64,000 nt of DNA from Chelydra serpentina. Its lineage: Eukaryota > Chordata > Testudines > Chelydridae. Below the pieces are notes generated by a model, which saw only the letters and a program-made list of their open reading frames with translations, was not told where the DNA came from and made no database searches. How positions within the stretch are numbered: position 1 is the stretch's first letter; every line of letters starts with the position of its first letter. Made by a program: the position numbers and the translations under genes. Location: positions 46,886,001 to 46,950,000 of the forward strand of contig JBAIAC010000007.1 in the NCBI GenBank assembly GCA_037349315.1, read 5' to 3'. Shown here one piece after another: positions 10,958 through 24,689 of this stretch.

Positions 10958-12711
10958 TTGCCCTTGTAGTCCATTATGTAGAGCAGATTAGACACTTTTG
11001 ATATTAAAGTGAAATAAGAAAATTCAGCTTTACATATGCAATAACTACGTTCTATACATTTTTTACTAGTTTCATACAATTTAAATGTGCCATACCATTA
11101 ATACATATTCATAGCACATATTGTAGTGACGCTATAAACACAGCTAAACATGTTTTGTATATTTCAATTAATAAATATACACATTCCTATTCATAATGAG
11201 GAATGTATACTGTTATCAATTGGCAGCTGGAGCAGAAAGAAGCATATTGTGTATACAGAGTAACACAAAACTGGTAAATCTTACCACAATTGACTCGACA
11301 ATAGGTCTGAAGAACCAGATACCTAACAGTATCATGCATGCAAAATCCACTTTAATAAAAAAAGTACACCCTCCTTCCACTCCCCTCCACCACTAACCAC
11401 ACACTCAACCAAGCTCAACAAAATGCTGAACCTATATACTGTTTCGAGCTCCAAATAATAGGCAGTCTTACATATGGGTCTTCATGCTGGCAAAACTCCC
11501 ACACACGTCAGTGAGAATTACCTGGATGCAACAAAAGTAAACTATCGGGCCAAAATGTTCAAGAGAGAATAAGGTCAGCATTTCAGCTTCAGTTCTGAAT
11601 TTTATTACTTATACATGGTTAAATCAGACCAGTATATTGTTTGCATATATACTGTTCGGGATGTAATAGTTATGTTTAAAGTTTGGTCAAAGGCAAATCA
11701 ATTGTATTTTGTTGTACAGCATGGTCTCTAATTAAGGGATGTAGAAAACAGAAATTTCAGATTTATGGAAGACTAAGTTTCAGAAACTCAAGTTCTCGCA
11801 TAAAAGCATCTCATGGCTCTGCATTCATATTTCTATTCCCAGAGATCACAAAAAAAATAACAATATTGTGCTTTTAAATGACAGCTGGAACTGTAGTTAC
11901 AAACCGCTAGGCTCCACCACAGAGACACTTGTAAACCAGACAGGCAAATGCTACCTCCCCACAACATCCAAACCAACCAACCACAACCACTGAGGATATG
12001 GCAGTTGGCCATAGGCCCACCCCCATCTCTACCCACGTAGAGTCCCCCGAATTTGGTGGGAAGGGGAGGGAGGAAGCAGAGCTGAACTATGCTTCCTTTC
12101 TCAGGCAAGGCTCCCAGGACAGTGTTTCTTCTTCTGTCTGGTTGGGCCAAAGCCCCACACAGGCACACAAGGTGGGTATTGCTACTAACTGGAGTCCTTG
12201 TTGGCAGTCTAAGCTGAAAGGTCAAGGGCTCAGTGGGCAAAAAGGATGAACTATTTTCTCATCTCAAAAGGGGGTTCTTCCAGTACAGAAAGAGAAATCT
12301 CACAGGCAGGTAGGTCAGTGTGAAGAAGGCTGCACTGGCTTTGTCCTGTGATGTATTTCTTCTGTGGAAGAACAGAGAATAGAGAATAGATAGTCTCCAT
12401 GACTATCATTCTACCACCTTTCATATGGTCTATGTTTTCCCCTCACAACCTCGGAAAAAAGTCAAACTCCCACACTATTGCATTTGCACAGACTGTCAAC
12501 TGTGTAAACATAAAATACATTTCTGATGTCTAAGAGCTGGAGAGAAGTTACCAGAACTGGTTCACTCAGTTTGAGTGAAGACAGCAGAAGCAAAAAGGTA
12601 CTGTAACAAATCCATCCCCATAACTTTAAACCTAATGGGAAACTAAACTCCGCTTTAAGTCAGCTTTTTACAAATACATTAACAAATACATAAACAAATA
12701 AATAAAGACAT
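10958..12711. other. No gene recognised
   Basis: This is AT-rich sequence with no family I could name. The minus-strand ORF 11833-12240 and the plus-strand ORF 11998-12249 overlap and show no motif. They look like chance ORFs. Confidence 0.45.
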
Positions 12712-12815
12712 GAAATAAGTTGCTCTTTGGGGCAGGTACTTTGTGTTATATGTTTGCCTAGCAGAAAGGGGCTGGTGTTCCTAGATGCCAGTCCAATAAA
12801 CAAATAAATGAATTA
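12712..12815 (+). repeat. L2 LINE 3' tail fragment
   Basis: The stretch 'gctctttggggcaggtactttgtgtt' with 'tttgcctagcag..ggtgttcctagatgcc' and an A-rich tail matches the 3' end of L2-type LINEs. The same tail occurs at 35040-35160 and 48555-48660. Confidence 0.6.
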
Positions 12816-12819
12816 ATTA

Positions 12820-12975
12820 GTGATTAGAAATGGACCAAATACAAACCCTGGAACTGAATATCCCTAGAAGCTTGGGTATGTCTAGATCCAAACTTGAAGC
12901 TTATGTTAACCTCTTATAAAGACTGTTCTTTATAAAAATAGGTGGGGGGAATCTTCAAAACCTGAATATATATCT

Positions 12976-13006
<31 letters not shown>

Positions 13007-13735
13007 TATCAGTAAGTCTCAATAATATGAATCTTAAATTATAACAATGACGTAGCTATTTAGAAAATTCACCAGAGCTATGACAATGATTTATTTATTA
13101 GAAATCACGGAAAACTAGGAAGAAACCAGAGGACTGAAAAAAATAAAATAAAACTGTTGTTCTTATATTATCATAAAAGGAAAGAAGAGTGACTTTGACA
13201 TTTACCATACAGTAAATCTAACTTTAACTTATTGAAAAACAAAGTAAGTGAGAGAGGAAAACCAACCAACCAAACAACCCCCCACCCCACAATCTGAATA
13301 GTTTGATTAATATTCATTGTATTTATATAATGGCCTTTGAAAGAATGGTTGGCCTTGTTTGACAATAAATAAAGAAACATATATGATATAAACACCACCA
13401 CCTTAAAAACAATACATAGATGGGTTCAACTTTTAAAAAGGAAAGAGGGTGGTTGAAATAGAAGGTAACGGTAATTATAGATGGGATTCTGAGCAATGAA
13501 TATCAAGTGTTTATAAAGTACATATCATGCCAGCCATACCTGATTGCTCTTTTGCCTTTAATATTTACAATTACAAAATTACAATAAAGTACATGTAACA
13601 GATCTGGATTTTAACAATATTTGATACAAGGTCTCAATTAGTTAAGTTTAAATTGGCTGGGATATAAATATTGTTAACTAGCCGAGGGATTGCTAAGAAA
13701 GTAAAATGAAAATGGCCATGTACTGAGTTGGGATA
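12820..13735. other. No gene; AT-rich with a microsatellite
   Basis: The sequence includes a (TATATC)n/(TA)n microsatellite at about 12966-13010. The rest is AT-rich with short chance ORFs only. Confidence 0.5.
12966..13010. repeat. (TATATC)n/(TA)n microsatellite
   Basis: Five or so hexamer units of tatatc merge into a TA run, seen directly in the sequence. Confidence 0.9.
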
Positions 13736-13739
13736 GGTG

Positions 13740-14260
13740 TTTAGTGGGGTGCTTTAGGTACTGGTGTTAGGCCAGATTTTGTTTAACATTTTTATTAAGT
13801 CAATGAAAGAAAAGATTAACAGCGTACTAATGAAATCCACAAAAAAGATTAACTTTGAAGGTCTTAAGAGCACCAATGAAAATACAAAAACAATACAAAT
13901 GGACCTAGACAGGTTAGAAATATGGTGAAGAAATAACAAAATGAGATTCAACTTGGGAAAAATGAAAAGTAACCCCAGAACATCTGGGGAAAATATATTT
14001 TGAAATACAGATATACAAAGAAGGGAGAAAACTTGACAGCGGTAGTGACGAAAGTGACCTTCAACTGTAGTGTAAGAAATTAGATGAGCGTTTGCAAGAA
14101 GATATGGGCTTTCATACACTAAAGCATCGTATCACAGGACAGAGACTCTAAATATTACGGGTGAAATAGCACCCAATATACTGTATTTAATTCTGGGCAC
14201 TTAAATACCAGAAAGATGTGCATAAGGTGGCAGGAAGGCAGAGAAGAGGAACATAAATTG
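13740..14260 (+). mobile_element. Highly decayed CR1-like LINE fragment
   Basis: In shifting + frames I can follow reverse-transcriptase text: 'QMDLDRLEIW' and 'MRFNLGKMK' near 13898-13970. These match the CR1 region that reads 'LDRLE.W....MKFN..K'. Near 14190-14245 there is a worn echo of the '[18 protein letters not shown]' segment. No reading is continuous. The call rests on motif order and is moderate. Confidence 0.5.
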
Positions 14261-14383
14261 TTTAGTGGGATGGTGGTACTGATTGATGAGCAAGAATTTG
14301 AAAAGCTAAGCAATGCCTAAACGTTCTACCAGCTTGACAATTACAATTGTATTTGGAAGGGTGTAAATACCAAGGCGGGAGAT

Positions 14384-14800
14384 AGAGCTGGTTGGAATAT
14401 TTTTGAAAAGTGACAAAAATACAATAAAAACCATTTTTGTCTAAATTTTCCCACACAAAATCTCAAGTTTTGGGCAAAAAACTATTACTCAAAATTAGAA
14501 ATGTTTTGGCCAAGAACCTAACATTTTGATTCAGAAATACTTCTGCAGTGTCTCATGGCAGGTGTAGTTTTGTTGCCTAATGCCCCAATGGGTCTGGCTC
14601 TATGGGTGGATGACAATCACCAGAAGGTATCATGTACCCTCTCTTGCTGTCGCAATGCATCATGGAAGTTCCAAGATGTTCCATCTTGACAAAGTCAAAA
14701 TTTTCTTTAGAAAGAAGATACTTTTCACAAAAAATCATGTTTAGTCAGAAATCCAGTTTTCCATTGAAATATGGTTTTGATGGAAAATTTTCAGAGCCCT
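14384..14800. mobile_element. MITE-like element with weak inverted ends
   Basis: The left end reads 'agagctggttggaat'. The right end, 'gaaaattttcagagccct', is a worn inverted partner. The interior is rich in runs of A and T ('aaaaattttc') of the kind seen in an abundant reptile miniature element. No target duplication could be fixed, so the borders are approximate. Confidence 0.4.
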
Positions 14801-14804
14801 AAGA

Positions 14805-16875
14805 GGGACAGGAAATACTCTGAGTGATGCAAGCGGTGTTGCTAGAAGTAATGGGATGAAAGCCCCCAAAAGAAAATTTAAGATGAATTATTATTGTTAT
14901 TTACTGGGTGCAAGTATGTTCAGCAAGTACAGAGGATGATATAGTCTCTGTCCAAAGTTATCAACCGCAGATCACACACGTGGCCAAATTCAGCAGCATT
15001 AGCACAAGGGAAATGCTTTCTCCAAGACGGTAATATTTAGTCCTGGTCCACTGACATGTTTAAGTTCTCCACACAGCTAGAAATCAATGCATTATACAAT
15101 TGCAAAAGTGTGATTTTCATATTTCCAAAGTGCTACAGCACTTGTGTCTGGCTGTAAAAGATCTTGAGATATCAGACTTCATATCTTGATTATACATTTT
15201 AAAATTTAGTAGTTAACACTGGCATCTGCTTGTGAAGCTTTTGTAAGTACATGGATTCATGGTATTATGGCATGGTATTATTTGATTTTACTGAGGGGAA
15301 GGAGACTAAACAAAATAGAATAAATAACTTTTTTTCGGAGTCTCTGTAAGGTTATGAAATATGCAGCCTACACAGTTTACATGATAGGGTGGTGTGGTAT
15401 CAAGGTTTTGTATATACTCATTTGGGATGTCCTCCATGGATATATAATTTATGGTTTCATTTGTGCATTTGCCAGTTATGAATCATGTCCCAAATTTATG
15501 CCGATAAAGGTAGTTTTATACGACACAATCATGCTTGTCTCTTTTCCTATAGATAGATAGTGTGTGCTTGTGTGCTATATATTTCTTTCTCACTGTATCT
15601 TCTTTGTCTATTTCCCAGTACGTATCTATATCATGGATACAGATATAGGGAAGGAGAGAGAATGAACAATGAGAGAGAGATTCTATAGAGCACACACACA
15701 TACATGCTCACTATACATAGGATAGATATAGGGAAAGATACAGAGAAGATATGGCAATGTGGTTTAAAGCTGATCTATTGGCATGGATTTGGGATGGCCA
15801 CATTATATAGATAGATTAAAAATGTGTGTATGATTCATTTCTCTCTCTCACACACACACACAATGTACTTAGAAAGGAATCTCATTGTACACCTACAGTA
15901 ATGAAAGTTGCCACTAAGAATATGTCTCCTTATAATAACTAAATTGTACATTAAAATATCACTCCAGAACTGTTATTATAAAATAGTACAGGAGAAATTT
16001 CTAGGCTGCTACCATTCAAGGCTGTGACATTGTGCTGGAATCTGGCATCCAAGGAGAATCGAGATTGCAGTCATAAAATTTTATGAAGAATGAGTTGGGT
16101 TTTTGCCATTCCTACCTGTCTTTACAATCTTTACTCATGCCAACCCTCTCCATAGATTAGTGTGATTATAAACAGAAGAGAGATGGCTAGGCAGCCAAAA
16201 TACTCTGTACTGAAAGGTGAAAGCAGTACATCACACTACAGTAATTCACAGTGTATGAAACACATTAACAGTGACATTCCATTCTCATGGTAAAGATGCA
16301 CTTTCCTAGCAGCCACTTGACTTAATATTCTTATTCAAAATATGCCTTTCGTGAATGTCACTGGCTGCCTTAAGATGCTGCTTTGGGATAACAGGGAGAC
16401 AGGTAAGAAGCAGCCTCATAAAACCTATTTGCAAACAGCTGACCACACTATCAATATATAAGCGGTCACTTTCATATTATCAGAATAGTGTCATTTCATA
16501 CAGTTCTAATCAAGTTCTGTGTATAGCTAGTCTCACAGGGACTTGATATATAATAACTAAGAAATTAAAAATTAAACAATAGCTCAATTAATATTAACAC
16601 ACTTCCCTGAATCTTTAGAGAAAGACTATTCAGGCCAAAATATTCAGCCCAACTGTTCACTTTATAGGCTGAACATTTTAATATCTGAGTTTTCCGTGAG
16701 AGAAAGAGAGAGAGTAGATAAAGCCTTATACAAAAACATATACAACAGACTGTTCCTCATCTCAGTCTCCCTCTTCCGCCCCCCCCCCCCCGCCCAATGG
16801 TTGACCAGGTACATGGTCTTCTCTCGTATGCAATAAAGCCAAACTCCAGAAAAGCACAAGTTGGGATACTAGGAG
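14805..16875. other. No gene; microsatellite-rich spacer
   Basis: From about 15549 to 15870 there are interrupted (GATA)n, (GA)n, (CT)n and (CA)n tracts. No coding or transposon motif is seen in the rest. Confidence 0.5.
16779..16791. repeat. Poly-C tract
   Basis: About 13 C residues in a row, interrupted only at the borders. Confidence 0.9.
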
Positions 16876-16879
16876 TTTC

Positions 16880-16936
16880 ATCCTGCACTCTGTGAAGTCA
16901 ATGGCAAAGCTCCCATTGACATCACTGGTGCAGGAT
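16880..16936. repeat. Short fold-back repeat
   Basis: The ends are ATCCTGCA and TGCAGGAT, a perfect 8-bp inverted pair. Inside there is a second pair, GTCAATGG / CCATTGAC. The 57-bp unit can fold into a hairpin. Fragments with the same wording ('tcaatgg..', 'tgcagga') occur near 19566, 20738, 24396, 49875 and 63930. I cannot place it in a named family. Confidence 0.55.
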
Positions 16937-17339
16937 CAGCCTATAACACGGGGGAGACTCAGCATATTCCCAGGTATATGAAAATGTATTACTTTTTTTT
17001 AGCACGTATGTATGATACATTTTCATTTCAACCAGTAGCACAATCTTCCTTACGGTGCAATGCAGGGGATGAGCCTATGAAGCAAACTTAACTATGCACA
17101 TATAATTGTCTATCTTACACTCTCTATATCCTTGACAATTAATTTAAAAACATAATGACTTAAAGCAAAGACAGACAGTACCAATCCCACAAAAGAAAAC
17201 AAATACACATATATTATATGTATTATATCCTGCCTCAGGATCCGCTAGTGTGGATTTCATCACCTGTGTGCAAACTTACTGAATTCGTTAACACAGGATC
17301 AGTGCCTTAACGGGTAGCATGCTGGGTAGCTAAAGTTTA

Positions 17340-19240
17340 TTTCTCTTGCTGTCTGGAATGTCCACTCCCCATCTCTGCAAAAATCATGACCATCCACAAA
17401 CTCTTCATATGTCACTCCCTCCAGCTCCTGGCTCTCACCGAGACCTGGATCCCTTTGTCTGACATGGCCTCTGCCCTCACTTGTGGAGGCCTTTTCTCTT
17501 CACATCTGGTATCCGACTATGGTGAAATGCTGGGCTTTTCCTCTCCTGTTTCTACTTCCAACCTCTTCCTCCTATTCCTTCCCAAGCTTCCTCCATTTTT
17601 GTATAGCACTGCTTCTGACTCTTTTCTCCTCTCTCTCCTCCACTGCTGTCATCTACAATCCACCCAGCCTCTCCCATCTCCTCCCCTTGCTTATTTACAC
17701 TCCTGGCTCTCTCTCTCTCCCTCTTCTCAGTCTCCCCCACTACTCCTTGGTGACTTCAACTTCCATGTTTATGACCCATCTGAGCCCTAGCTGCATATTA
17801 CCTCACCTTCTCTTCTTCATGTGATCTGCAACTCTGGTTTAACTCTTCCATTCTTGACAAGAGCCATTCATCCGACTTAGTCTTAACCAAGCCCTTCTCT
17901 CTCTCCCTCTAAGCTATCTGTTGCTGAGTTCTCTCTCTCTGACCATCACCGGGTCTCTTTCAGCATCACCCATCAACCCACTCACTCAAGCTCTGATACT
18001 CAGCCTTTCTGTGATTTCCAGTTCATTAATGTTGATGACTTCTCATCTGATCTCAGCCCTTTCTGTAATGCCTTCTCTTTCCCTTTTTCCATTGATATGG
18101 TTATTGATTTTCTCCACATTTCACTCTCCTCCACTCTTGACTATTTTGATTTAAGGTCCACCCTGCCAAACCCCAGCTCTGGCTCACCTCACATCTTCTT
18201 TCTGTCTCCCACTCTCATGCTGTTGAGTGTCTCTGGCAGAAATCTTTCTCCTCTGGCTCTTCCCCTCATAATACAAGCATGCTCCCATCTTAAAATACTC
18301 CATCCTTGATTCCACTTTGCCTCTCCAACTACCGCTTAATCTCTTTTCTTCCTTTCTTTGCTAACCTTACTGAAAGCACTGTTTATAATAATTGTCTGGA
18401 GTTCCTCTCCTCCAATTCCATCCTACATCCTCTTCAACCTGGCTTTTGTCCCTTGCACTCCACTGAAAACACTCTTGCCAAAGTCTCTAATGACCTCTTC
18501 CTAGCGAAACGTCAGAACCAGTACTTCATCCTCCATCTTCCTTGACCTGTCAGTCTCCTTTGAAACAATCAGCTACACCCTTCTTAAAATCTTGTCCTCC
18601 TTTGGCTTACATGACTCTGTCCGCCTGGTTCTCCTCCTACCTCTCCAATCACTCCTTATGCATATCCTCTACAGGATCATCCTCATCCCCTGCCCCCAGC
18701 CTTCTGTGCGAGTTCCACAGGGCTCTGTCTCCGGTACCCCCACCCTAAATACCTTAGCCCTGGGTAATTTTATCCACAAACACAATTCAATTACCATATA
18801 TATGCTGATGACTCACAGATCCACCTCTTTACTCCAGACCTTTCTGCTTACATCCAAACTTAAATTTCGGCCTTTGAATATATCACTGAATATGTTTAAC
18901 TGTCAGATCAAACAAACGTGGCTAAAAAAAAGCTTTTAACCTTTCCCCCAAGGCCCTCCCCACTACCTCCTTTCTTGATCACTGTGGACAACATCACCAT
19001 CACTCAGGTACATAACCTGGGCATAATGTTTGACTTAGACCATTCTCTAAGATCTCACATATAGGGTATCCTGAATATTATGATTCTTTCTGCATAACAT
19101 CTTTAAGATGCAGCCTTTTCTATCCATCCGCACAACGAAAACTCTTGTCCCAGCTCTCATCATCTCTTGTCTCAGTTACTGTAACATCTTTTCCTCTGGC
19201 CTTGATAAATGCAATCTTGCCCAAGTTATGCCGTCAGAAT
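17340..19240 (+). mobile_element. L2-type LINE fragment, copy 1
   Basis: About 17400-17790 reads as the endonuclease: 'LALTETWIPLSDMASA', 'VIYNPPS' and 'LLGDFNFHVYDPSEP'. From 18310 the reverse transcriptase follows: 'NYRLISFLPFFANLTES', 'ILHPLQPGFCPLHSTENTLAK', and an intact YADD box at 18801-18812. It then runs through 'TVDNITITQVHNLGIMFDLD' to about 19240. There are several frameshifts. The order and wording match L2 LINEs. The same family is present in copy 2 (31079-35160). Confidence 0.85.
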
Positions 19241-19619
19241 TATTTAAGCAGTAATTTTTGCTTATGTAATTAAAGACTGGATGCATCCTAAACTCCTTGT
19301 TTCCTAACTCCAGAATGTTTAACTATGTAACATTATGGTTCTCTTAAAATATTTTCAAGGAATTCTGTAGGAGTTTGAAGCTCTGCTGGTTTGCAATAAA
19401 CTGGCAATAGCAAGAGCAAATTATGCAATCTGGTATTATTTGGCAAGATACCAACAGAAAATCTGCCTCATGTACTTTAGGAGGTCTGCAGGAAAAAGGC
19501 TTGGCCAGATCAAGGTTGGATGCAAAACATGGTTAAGATCCATCCTACACCATAAGTTGGAGTCAGAATCCTGATTTTGCAAACTTGCTCCCATGAGTAG
19601 TCCTGTTGGTGTCAATGGA

Positions 19620-20420
19620 ACTACTCTTTTTCTTCTTCTTTCCACTTCCCTCTTTGAGGTTGGCAACTTTTATAGCTTTTTTCCCCCAAAACTCATGATC
19701 GTATGCCAGGGTGTCATGCAGACCGGTCTCTCTGAGGTCAGCTGATATCCAGGAAATGTATCATGTCTTTGGTCTCCCCCTTTGTCATATTCTGTCCACA
19801 ATCATTGCAAGAGCCATTTTACCGATACAGTTCTCAGATCTCTGGTAGATGTGCCCATACCACCATAGCATGGCCTCCCTTAACTTGTCCTCAGTTGTGG
19901 CAACCTGCACTAGGCCCCTTACAACCTCATTTTGTTTCCTGTCATGGAGTATCCAACCATTTGACCTCCTCAACATCTTCATTTCCATTGTGGAGAGCAT
20001 ACCGATTTCCTTTCTGGTAGCTGGCCAAGTCTCTATTCCATACATTAAGATGCACCAAATTCCAGTTTTATACACTATCTTTTAACTGTTCTGGCATCTT
20101 TTTGTTACAGAGAACTGGGGTCAGTTCCCACCATTTGTACCTAGCAACTTTACTATGATGCCAGGCGTCACTCAGAAGGGCACCATCACAGCAACCATTG
20201 ATCCTAGTTATTTAAATTCTCTCTCTCTTCTAAGTTCTCTGCCTGTGATATTTCCTTTATGGCGCATCCTCCTTCCTCAGTTATCATAGCCTCACTCTAA
20301 GTTCAGCCTGCTCAAAGCTGTATTACCACTGTTCAAAACTGGCTTGCCAGGGTCTCACAATCTTCCTCACCTATCATTAAGTCATCAGCAAATAGCATGT
20401 TCCAAGGCAGCTCCCTGTGT
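19620..20420 (-). mobile_element. RTE-like LINE fragment, reverse strand
   Basis: The - strand reads, 5' to 3', 'ELPWNMLFADDLMIGEED' (the FADD polymerase box lies at 20381-20392 on +). After a decayed stretch come 'MYGIETWPATRKE', 'MEMKMLRRSNGW', 'EVVRGLVQVATTEDKLREAMLWWYGH' and 'RGRPKT'. That order, with the late R..WYGH and GRPK motifs, is typical of RTE/BovB reverse transcriptases. Stops between the two readable parts show that it is dead. The 5' border is uncertain. Confidence 0.72.
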
Positions 20421-20424
20421 AGGA

Positions 20425-21520
20425 GTAACCAACTCCCATCAGGTGCAGATAGGTGAACATCCTGCAAATATGCAGGACATTTGTAAATATTCAATAAGCA
20501 GTCACAGACCAATGGGTGATGTCTCTCAGGAGGGCAAGAGGAGGTATCTGGTGGCCTGGCTACCTCTGTAAAATCCTCCTTAGATCTTATGATGAGCATG
20601 TTAAGGTAAATAAAAACTGACTTTAAAAAGCATTGACAGGGCATGTGGGACTCAGCCATCTAGGCAGCTCACCTAGGAGAAGGAAAACTCAGATTTCCAA
20701 CCAAAGGTGTCAGGCTTGGACAGCTGACCTGTAAAGCTCATGTGAACTGAAGTCAGTGGAACTACTCATGAGAGTAATTGCTAAGTCTAGCAGTAAGTGT
20801 CTGCAAAATCAAGCCTTAGGGTTTGTAACTGGATTAGGTACAAGTATGTTATAACTAGGATCCCTGTACATGATTGTATTTATAGCGTATACGGGGCCTC
20901 AGAAAATTATGAGCAAATAAAAACAGGGATCTAGAATAGAAATTGTTATTCATTCTTAACTATGCCTGTTGCTGCTGCTACTCCTGTTAAAATGCTTTAA
21001 CTACCGTACTAAAATAATCAAATTGTCTGAGACATGGTCATTATTAAACAGCTAAGAAATCAACAATGTTTTGAAATACTGACTCTGTTTAAGAATAAAA
21101 AGAGATATTTCAGCATGTGCTAAGTCTTATGTTGTAGAACATTTAGGACAAGATGACTCTGTATTTAAAACAATGAAATGTAGTCCCCAATTTAGGGTAA
21201 AATGCCTTCCTCATCTAATCTCTTTTAGGCTTGTGAGACATGATGAGGTAAAATGAAAATGATAGGAGGAAAATCTAAATAAAACCGACATGAAAATAAA
21301 AGGAAACTGAAACACTTACACAAGGTTCTGGGCATCATGAGATGTTCCCAACAAGTTTTTCATAACAAGTTTTTCAACCAGTTGAAATGTATGTGAGGAA
21401 CAGAAACTAAAAGATGAAGAAAGTTATCCCTGATATTATTGGTATTATAGCTGGAAATTTGAAATCAGCTCAGACAAGATCTTTTAATTCATCATGCTAA
21501 AACCAGACGCTTCATCAGAA

Positions 21521-21561
<41 letters not shown>

Positions 21562-24500
21562 AATTATTCTGAAAACAGTTTAAAAGAATATTTTTTAAAA
21601 ATGTAATCCTTTCATTATAAAAGTGACCTCCAATAGCCAATGCAGGTTCAGGTATTCCATTCTACCCTTACAATCGGAGAGGAAATAGCTTTCAACTATG
21701 GCCTTCAATGTCAGTCAAAATAATGCATAATATTTATAAACCTCTGTCAAAAAAATGTTAAAACTGAGGATGCAAAAGTTAAATTAGTCCCCAAGAGACT
21801 TTATACAATACATATTTTACATGATATTTTGGATTGAAATCTAATGTGGCTTTAGTTGTGCCACCTGTAAGTTTTAATTAACAATATTTTATAAATAGAT
21901 GTAGCCAATGTTTTAGTTGTGAAATAATTTTTGCTCCAGATGAAACCAAATGGAATTATTTTCATTAATATGGAGGTTAGTTTGTTAAAACTAACGCATA
22001 ATGTCTTTTAATCTTTTATGTCAAAAGGTACATTTGGCAACATACTAATGCATGACATTCAACAACAAACCACGGATGTTACTGGTTTTCTGGCCTGAAC
22101 AGGTTAATTCATGTGGCTCTTCATCAGAAATCACCTGCTTTAGGGGACGGGGTTGGGGGGTGAATCACATGACAGTGAAGAATTAAATACTCAGACCCAA
22201 GTGAAATGAGCTATTTTTGTGATATACATTTTGAAGATTTTTACTTGTTAATCTGATTCTTAAAAATAATATCTGAGTTATACCAAGGAAGAAAAGCAAT
22301 GGGGAATGAAGAAAGGTATGTAAGAACAATGTGTATAATGTGGAATAAGGGGAGAAACAGAATAACTCCAATGTGATTTTCCCCTCTCCTATTTTGACTT
22401 TATTGTTGAGACTGAAAACCTACTAATTCCTGAGTGTAAAGGAGTTTTATATAAAGCTTCATTATCTCAAGTCCAGGACTTCAACAGGAATTGAGAACAC
22501 TCTGCATCTTGCAGGATTTGGGTTCTTAATGGAGAAAAGGGTGATGTTGAAAAAAAATGAAATATGCTCTATAAAATACCATTAGAGAAGAATACAGGTT
22601 GATAGCTCAACAGCTTCCCTAGCACAGGAAACTGAGAGTTAACCTGTGTACCCAGGATTTTTTTGTTTTTGTTTTGTTTTTAAAGGAGAAATAACTCTCC
22701 TTTGGGGAACTAGTTTGATAGATCTTTGAAGGTCTTCAAAACTCTCAGTAATGTGTTATTCACTAAAAATATTCCCATAATTCTGCTGTCTCCCATCATT
22801 CCCTGCCTCAAGATTCATCTGTCAACTTTGATGCATCTTTTAAAGTACCCCTCCAAGCCTAAAAAACCATGACTACAGACCACAGAAGAGAACTCTTTGC
22901 TTTGAAACTATCTGATCAATCAGAAGATCATTTACCTGCAAGCATTATTTGGTGAAGCTAAAGCGGCACATCAACCAGCAGCATCTGAAGGCTGAGGCAG
23001 CAAAACGTCAACAACAAATTGTCATTGGCATTCCATTTATGAACCTTCAAACAGCATCAGATCTTTTCCATGGGAAACCAGATCAGGTCAGACTGGAGCT
23101 GAATATTTCTTAACAAGCTAACCATCAAAAGAACTTACGTTTTGAATAAAAAGGCTATCATTTGTTGATTTGAATATCAAAGGGATCCACTACAAACTCC
23201 CAGTCTAGAAAAACCTCCCTAAGCTACACCAGACAGGTGTTTAATAATCTATTATTAAGGCACTATTTTAGGTTACTCAGAATTATAAAAAATAGCTGTA
23301 ACTGTGAAGCTGCAAATGGGACTGCACAAAGAAATGAATGCTATTAACATACTATTAACAATTCAAAAGAATGAGTTGACATACCAATCAAACTTGTTAA
23401 TTGACTGTCAATGGCCTGTCCCTGAATATACAACATGACTGCATTATATATTTCAAATGCTGACAGGAAGACAGTTTCATTTGCATTAACTTCATAAACT
23501 GATCAACAACCAAACTGCCACATACATTTATAATGGGAAGCTGAATCATTTCAATATTCATGGAGCTCTGTAATTGTAAATTAGGTACTGGCAAACAATA
23601 CAATACTGTACATACTCTAAAATATCCTAAATTTCCCTGACCTACTTTCCTTTTTATTTTAAAAGAACAGTGGAAAAAGTTGCGTCTTACAGAGATGATT
23701 ATTACTTTAATTTATGGTTCATGCCTTAATCAAAGTTTGTTTGCAATCTAATTTGCAACCATAGTTTATAACTCTACTTTAGATGCATAACTGGGCTACA
23801 ATATATGAGGTATGCAAGGTGATGCAACGTTTCTCTTCCCTTAGTTCTGTGATCTGTAAACACCATTAACAATCACAGAGTAAATTTCAAAACAAAATGG
23901 TGAATGAAAATCTGTACTGCTTCCTTGCTATGCCTCAAAAGTAACCTGTGACAAGAGAACTTTAAAATTAAGCATTAAAAACATGCGATGCAACTGAGAA
24001 AAAAAAAGAAAACTCCAAAAACCAAAATGAAAAACAAAACTTACTTTCTTCCCCCAGACACTAAAATCTGAACTTGCTGCCCTCAAAAGCCATGTCTACA
24101 CTAAGAAAGTTTTCTAAAAGCATCTTACAATCGTTCATTCAAGTTCAGCTTCACAGGAGTTAACCAATGTTAGGAGCCCTAAAATAGATGAGCTGGTGGC
24201 TGTTGGAACCATTTTAACCAGCATCTGAGCCCAGATACTTGTCATGGTGCTTAACACAGCAGCAGCAGCGGTGGTCCTTCTAGATTGTGGCTCTAAACAT
24301 TGCTACATCCTGTGAAGCTTAACTGGTGTTGGTAACAGTGGGCAGAGACATGGCCCAAGAATCTTCAGTTCTCTTAGTGTCCTCCTTCATCAGAACTTTA
24401 GGGTCTGATCCTGCAACACTTACTACCTTGCACAATACCTACTGCAGAGCATCTTCCTACCCAAGTCAACTGAGACAGTGCTCAATTATAGACAATAGGA

Positions 24501-24686
24501 TTATACCTAGCATTGAGCACTCTGCATGTTAGTATGTATTTGTAAGACAGAGTTCTTATGTAGTACTCAGGGCAGGAACTTATTTGTTTATAAAATGCCA
24601 TGTGTACATATGTACGTATCGCAATCAATAATAATACATCAGTTTGAGAATCAACAAAATGAAAATGAATAGAAATAAGTGAGGAC
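20425..24686. other. No gene recognised in a 4.3-kb spacer
   Basis: Small features are a fold-back repeat fragment near 20738-20819, a (TA)n(CA)n microsatellite near 21528-21561, and a possible fragment of a Harbinger-like end near 24090 ('gccatgtctacactaagaaag'). ORFs are below 70 codons and without motifs. The block 22860-23110 is high in complexity, but I could not assign it. Confidence 0.45.
21528..21561. repeat. (TA)n/(CA)n microsatellite
   Basis: Alternating TA units run directly into acacacac. Confidence 0.9.
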
Positions 24687-24689
24687 TAA

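Noticed and set aside
17386..18939. A chain of + ORFs that might be exons of a host gene
   Set aside because: The endonuclease and YADD reverse-transcriptase motifs identify an L2 LINE.
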